Positions 5,259-7,431 of a stretch of DNA of 7,431 nt are shown here, in pieces. The notes beneath the pieces are model-generated. The model was given only the letters and a program-made list of their open reading frames with translations, did not search any database and was not told where the DNA came from. The DNA comes from Deltaproteobacteria bacterium (lineage in GTDB: Bacteria > Desulfobacterota > Desulfobacteria > Desulfobacterales > SURF-7). A program made the translations under genes and the position numbers. Numbering within the stretch: position 1 is the stretch's first letter; each line of letters opens with the position of its first letter. The DNA lies in NCBI GenBank assembly GCA_019307665.1, contig JAFDJC010000158.1, positions 1 through 7,431 on the forward strand, given 5' to 3'.

Positions 5259-6611
5259 CTATGAATTTCTCCTCTTCTTTTCTATAATTTCAGCGGCTTT
5301 AATGAGAGGATATGCTGTCGGTGGGGCAGTCAGGAGCGGATGTGTTCCAATCTGAGAAGTTAAAATAGAGTCAACAGTCATCCTGTTTTGAATAACAAAA
5401 CCTATAAGATTTACCAGCTCTCCCACGGACTTGCCCCCGATTACCTCTCCTCCCAATATAACTCCTGAATCCGCGGAGGCGATAAGTTTTACAATCTGCT
5501 TTTGTGTATCAGGCAAGGTGCCTGGATGTCTGTCAATTCCTTCAAATGTACCGGCAATGATTTCAAACCCTCTCTCATTTGCAAGATTTTCAGTCACACC
5601 GGCTGCCCCAAAAGCAGTATCACCTATTGCTGTGCAAAAAATAGCGATGGTTCCGCTAAATGATCTTACAATTGACAGTTTATATAAATTCATTCCCGCA
5701 ATCCGTGCCTCTGCACATGAGGTTGAGGCGAGCATCAGCCCCTTAAGAGTCCTTGTAAGAAAACTGAATTTTTCGGCACAGTCTCCAACGGCAAAAATAT
5801 CTAAATTATTTGTATGCATGTATTCGTTTACCTTGATAAAGCCCAACTTGTTAATTTCAAGTCCGGATTTATCAGCAAGCTCTGTATTAGGATGGTAACC
5901 CACAGATAAAATCACCGCATCGGTCTCAAGTGTTTCATCATCGTTTAATGTTACCCCCGTAACCTTTCCGTCTCCGGTTATTTCCCTCACGCCCACGCCG
6001 GCTTTAATATTTACGCCTCTTGATTCAAGAGCTGCCTCTGCTTTGACTGCAAGTTCTTTATCAAAAGCAAGACTTAATATATGAGGCATCATCTCTACCA
6101 GTGTTATATTGTTGCCCGCTTTCGCAAGTTCATCCGCCAATTCAACTCCTATGAATCCCCCGCCGATAACAACTATATTTTTTAATTTATCAAGCTTGGC
6201 CTTAAGGCTATCAAGATATTCCTTATCTTTTGGTATTGTGTAAACATTCTCAAGATCAGCTCCTTTGAGCCAGCTTGGCCTTACAGGCGTAGATCCTGTT
6301 GCCAGAACAAGTTTTTCAAAACCGATCTCCTGTCCATCAGAAAATTTGCAACTTTTGTTTTTCTGATCAATTAAAACAGCTTCTCCGATTTTCAGCTTTA
6401 TCCCGGCATTTGATAAAACCGAATCAGGAACTACATTTTGCCCGCTATTTTCTAACGTTCCGAACATATAGGGTATTCCACATGGCACAAGAACCTTTTC
6501 TTCTTTACGAACAAGCATAAAATCCTTATCAGGATAAAATGATTTCCCTGTAGTTGCTACAACGATGCCTGCAGCACTTCCTCCGATTACCAATACATCT
6601 GTTTTTTCCAT
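5259..6611 (-). CDS. FAD-dependent pyridine nucleotide-disulfide oxidoreductase (CoA-disulfide reductase/NADH oxidase family), Cys form
   Basis: A complete 450-residue flavoenzyme. Domains: FAD Rossmann IGGSAAG (9-15), redox-active Cys44 in VPCGIPY (42-48), LATGSTP (103-109), NAD(P)-binding Rossmann VIGGGFIGVE (148-157) with acidic E173 favouring NADH, FAD-contacting VGDCAE (275-280), and the C-terminal dimerisation domain ending in TSQIGTHPLL and PPTAYPLIKAAE. The single active Cys, rather than a CxxxxC pair, places it with CoA-disulfide reductase, NADH oxidase and NAD(P)H polysulfide/persulfide reductase; which substrate it uses cannot be told. It is a paralogue of the selenoprotein at 2138-3496, which has Sec at the equivalent position. 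Cytoplasmic; no signal. The ribosome-binding site is weak (GGGG about ten bases upstream). It converges on the NifX-like gene, with 139 bases between their stops holding no clear terminator. The start ATG gives a native N-terminal strand just before the FAD loop. Confidence 0.93.
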   Translation of the reverse strand: MEKTDVLVIGGSAAGIVVATTGKSFYPDKDFMLVRKEEKVLVPCGIPYMFGTLENSGQNVVPDSVLSNAGIKLKIGEAVLIDQKNKSCKFSDGQEIGFEKLVLATGSTPVRPSWLKGADLENVYTIPKDKEYLDSLKAKLDKLKNIVVIGGGFIGVELADELAKAGNNITLVEMMPHILSLAFDKELAVKAEAALESRGVNIKAGVGVREITGDGKVTGVTLNDDETLETDAVILSVGYHPNTELADKSGLEINKLGFIKVNEYMHTNNLDIFAVGDCAEKFSFLTRTLKGLMLASTSCAEARIAGMNLYKLSIVRSFSGTIAIFCTAIGDTAFGAAGVTENLANERGFEIIAGTFEGIDRHPGTLPDTQKQIVKLIASADSGVILGGEVIGGKSVGELVNLIGFVIQNRMTVDSILTSQIGTHPLLTAPPTAYPLIKAAEIIEKKRRNS

Positions 6612-6638
6612 TTTCTTAACCCCGGCTCTAAATTAAAA

Positions 6639-6667
6639 GTTACAAAATTAATTACAATAATTAACAA
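6639..6667 (-). promoter_or_regulatory. Candidate sigma-70-type promoter for the Cys-type oxidoreductase
   Basis: On the minus strand TTGTTA (6667-6662, 4/6 to the -35 consensus) is followed after exactly 17 bases by TGTAAC (6644-6639, 4/6 to the -10 consensus), about 27 bases before the ATG. The region is extremely A/T-rich, so a chance match is quite possible. Confidence 0.3.
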
Positions 6668-6695
6668 AATTAATAATTTTTCGCAATTGTTTATG

Positions 6696-6703
6696 CTACG
6701 AAA
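6696..6703 (+). repeat. Left flanking direct repeat (target-site duplication)
   Basis: CTACGAAA immediately precedes the left inverted repeat; the identical octamer occurs one base beyond the right inverted repeat. If the preceding base is counted the duplication is nine bases with one mismatch (g versus t). Confidence 0.62.
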
Positions 6704-6727
6704 GGGTGTAATTAAAAGTATTGGTTA
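6704..6727 (+). repeat. Left terminal inverted repeat
   Basis: Twenty-four bases starting GGGTGTAATTAAAAGT and ending TTGGTTA, matching the reverse complement of 7100-7123 at 23 of 24 positions (A versus G at position 17). Confidence 0.75.
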
Positions 6728-6757
6728 AACGCACAAAAGATATATGCAATAGGGTAA

Positions 6758-6795
6758 CACTGGCAACTCGTTGCCAGTGCCCGAAGGGCAAGAAG
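6758..6795 (+). repeat. Double-hairpin (REP-like) unit 1
   Basis: A perfect ten-base-arm palindrome (CACTGGCAAC, centre TC, GTTGCCAGTG; 6758-6779) shares its last base with a small hairpin (GCCC, loop GAA, GGGC; 6779-6789), followed by AAGAAG (6790-6795). Unit 2 has the same 38-base architecture in inverted orientation. This two-part organisation is like REP sequences, mobilised by RAYT (TnpA-REP) enzymes; the assignment is by structure only. Confidence 0.62.
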
Positions 6796-6891
6796 AGATC
6801 CAAAAAATAAGTTCTTGACGACACATTTCCCTTTCATTAAAGTTTTTGCAGGTTTGTCGGTCTCCAATCATACATTTCCGATTATTGCCGA

Positions 6892-6929
6892 CTTCTTGTG
6901 CTGCGCACCCAGACAACGAGTTGTCTGGG
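6892..6929 (-). repeat. Double-hairpin (REP-like) unit 2, inverted
   Basis: Read on the minus strand: CCCAGACAAC, centre TC, GTTGTCTGGG (6929-6908), sharing its last base with GTGC, loop GCA, GCAC (6908-6898), then AAGAAG (6897-6892). Same length, spacing, palindrome core CAAC-TC-GTTG and AAGAAG tail as unit 1, but five base pairs of the stems differ with pairing preserved. Together the two inverted units resemble a BIME. Confidence 0.62.
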
Positions 6930-6964
6930 CCACCCGAGGCTTTTCGTCCTTGTAGTGTGTTAAT

Positions 6965-7081
6965 TTATTTCCCTAAACTGACCTTTACATTAGTTAAATT
7001 GATAGGTCTACATTTTTTAACAATTTCAATAGCTCGCTTTGCGTAAAGCATCTCCTTTGTTTCCAGTATTAAGGTGCTCAT
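6965..7081 (-). CDS. Short ORF inside the TIR element (38 aa), possible transposase remnant
   Basis: Runs inward from near the right terminal repeat: MSTLILETKEMLYAKRAIEI, then VKKCRPINLTNVKVSLGK and TAA. Composition (Lys/Glu/Leu/Ile, amphipathic) looks more like real protein than the shadow frames nearby. There is no good ribosome-binding site. Its position some 20 bases inside the right end is where an insertion-sequence transposase gene often begins, so it may be the N-terminal stub left after internal deletion of a full element. I do not recognise the family. Confidence 0.33.
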   Translation of the reverse strand: MSTLILETKEMLYAKRAIEIVKKCRPINLTNVKVSLGK

Positions 7082-7099
7082 CTAAATAAGCTAAAATTA

Positions 7100-7123
7100 T
7101 AACCAACACTTTTAATTACACCC
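7100..7123 (-). repeat. Right terminal inverted repeat
   Basis: Reverse complement of the left end apart from one base; ends in ACACCC on the plus strand, one base before the right direct repeat. Confidence 0.75.
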
Positions 7124-7124
7124 T

Positions 7125-7132
7125 CTACGAAA
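7125..7132 (+). repeat. Right flanking direct repeat (target-site duplication)
   Basis: CTACGAAA, identical to 6696-6703, on the other side of the 420-bp element. Confidence 0.62.
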
Positions 7133-7204
7133 CAGCAATCTCGTGAAAGTAATACGGCTTCAAACACCAATAACCGAAACTCCACAGGTGCCCCGGACAA
7201 CTAA

Positions 7205-7226
7205 GCTAACACTTCTAATTGCACCC
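7205..7226 (-). repeat. Solo, diverged terminal-repeat copy
   Basis: On the minus strand it begins GGGTGCAATTAGAAGTGTTA, matching the element's end at all but about three of the first twenty bases and in the same orientation as the right terminal repeat. No partner end is seen in the window. It could be the relic of an older or partly deleted element of the same family. Confidence 0.5.
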
Positions 7227-7242
7227 AACCGCCTGTAAAATA

Positions 7243-7271
7243 TTGACAGATTTGGATAAACACCATAGGTT
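7243..7271 (+). promoter_or_regulatory. Candidate promoter upstream of the rightmost genes
   Basis: A perfect TTGACA (7243-7248) is followed after 17 bases by TAGGTT (7266-7271; 3/6 to the -10 consensus). It lies about 58 bases upstream of the 15-codon ORF. The -35 match is good and the -10 match poor, so activation by a regulator or no promoter at all are both possible. Confidence 0.35.
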
Positions 7272-7328
7272 GTCAGTTACAAAAAAGTACTCGGTCACTA
7301 TTGATCATATCTTAAAGGAGTATCAGAA

Positions 7329-7376
7329 ATGCCCGAAAAATCTTATGCGATTAAAACAACAGGAGATATCCAATGA
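7329..7376 (+). CDS. Possible 15-residue leader/upstream ORF
   Basis: MPEKSYAIKTTGDIQ, with a strong AAAGGAG nine bases before its ATG and a stop overlapping the start of the next gene (ATGA). The ribosome site is better than most in this window, so translation is plausible; the overlap would couple it to the downstream gene. The peptide has no recognised motif. It may simply be a relic start or a translational coupler. Confidence 0.4.
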   Translation: MPEKSYAIKTTGDIQ

Positions 7377-7431
7377 AAATTGCTGTTGTCGGCGGTGGAA
7401 GTCGCTGCATTTACCTTATGGATTTATTGGA
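7373..7431 (+). CDS. N-terminal fragment of a Rossmann-type nucleotide-binding protein
   Basis: Only 19 full codons are in the window: MKIAVVGGGSRCIYLMDLL. A short hydrophobic strand followed by GGGSRC is typical of a dinucleotide-binding fold at the very N-terminus. AGGAG lies seven bases before the ATG. In Desulfobacterota, signalling proteins (PAS/histidine kinase type) with a similar N-terminal NAD-binding-like domain exist, and this could be one, but a dehydrogenase or oxidoreductase is equally possible from this much sequence. The gene continues beyond the window. Confidence 0.6.
   Translation, partial: MKIAVVGGGSRCIYLMDLL

Larger units (their letters stand above)
6704..7123. mobile_element. 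Non-autonomous TIR element (MITE-like), about 420 bp
   Basis: The element begins GGGTGTAATTAAAAGT and ends with the inverted copy; the 24-base ends differ at one position. It is flanked by CTACGAAA on both sides, which looks like a target-site duplication. It contains no transposase, only a 38-codon ORF next to the right end and two palindromic units, so it would need a transposase in trans. GGG ends plus an 8-9 bp duplication are reminiscent of IS256-type elements, but I cannot assign the family. The single mismatch between ends and the intact duplication suggest a fairly recent insertion. Confidence 0.68.
6612..7328. other. Long gene-poor region (717 bp) dominated by a repeat-bounded element
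   Basis: No normal-sized gene is visible here on either strand. From left to right it holds the A/T-rich upstream region of the oxidoreductase gene, an 8-bp direct repeat, a 420-bp inverted-repeat-bounded element containing two hairpin units and one short ORF, the second direct repeat, about 70 bases with nothing recognisable, a diverged solo copy of the terminal repeat, and the upstream region of the rightmost gene. Longer open frames through 6725-7046 run across the hairpins and look fortuitous. Confidence 0.7.

Noticed and set aside
5431..5898. 155-residue plus-strand open frame (and similar ones at 2709-3203 and 268-693).
   Set aside because: They are antisense shadows of well-supported genes and show no domain or motif; composition is Ser/Pro-rich as expected for reversed coding sequence.
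6725..7046. Open frames of about 63-66 codons on both strands through the TIR element.
   Set aside because: They read across the palindromic units, where symmetrical sequence keeps several frames open, and have no ribosome site or recognisable motif.
1..7431. CRISPR array, tRNA, rRNA or nitrogen-fixation operon.
   Set aside because: No regularly spaced repeats, no cloverleaf or rRNA-like sequence seen, and the NifX-like protein has no other nif partner here.

Overview
This AT-rich window most likely comes from an anaerobic, sulfate-reducing member of the Desulfobacterota (Desulfobacterales-like). The evidence is the C-terminus of adenylylsulfate reductase alpha (AprA) at the left edge, two CoA-disulfide-reductase-type flavoenzymes, a MinD/NifX-like/MBL gene cluster typical of anaerobes, and use of selenocysteine. 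The taxonomic placement is an inference from gene content.

Layout. (1) Positions 1-1199, + strand: the 3' end of aprA, a strong stem-loop, then two small genes (an uncharacterised 92-aa protein and an 88-aa Cys4 zinc-ribbon protein). (2) 1225-3496, - strand: a YkgJ-type cysteine-cluster protein lies downstream of a FAD/NAD(P)-dependent oxidoreductase. The latter reads through an in-frame TGA at codon 45. That codon sits exactly where the paralogue in this window has its redox-active Cys44, and a bacterial SECIS-like hairpin with a GGUCU loop begins 14 bases after it. I therefore annotate a 452-aa selenoprotein rather than a 402-aa protein starting internally. (3) 3497-3890: a gene-poor divergent region with what looks like the C-terminal scrap of a radical SAM protein and a small dyad. 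(4) 3891-5119, + strand: an MBL-fold hydrolase, a frameshifted C-terminal remnant of a MinD-family ATPase, and an intact NifX/NifB-type (DiNase) protein. This is a partly decayed version of a cluster common in anaerobes. (5) 5259-6611, - strand: the Cys-containing CoA-disulfide-reductase/NADH-oxidase paralogue. (6) 6612-7328: about 700 bases without a normal gene, occupied largely by a 420-bp element with 24-bp terminal inverted repeats and flanking 8-bp direct repeats. Inside it are two 38-base double-hairpin units in inverted orientation whose stems differ by compensated base-pair changes (REP/BIME-like). A third, diverged copy of the terminal repeat lies to its right. (7) 7329-7431: a possible 15-residue leader ORF overlapping the start of a gene cut by the window edge.

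The common thread is thiol/selenol redox and sulfur metabolism: AprA reduces activated sulfate, and the two flavoenzymes (one Sec, one Cys at the same site) belong to a family that reduces CoA-disulfide, polysulfide or related S-S substrates with NAD(P)H. The selenoprotein with its SECIS, and the paired covarying hairpins inside the TIR-bounded element, are the two observations most worth following up.
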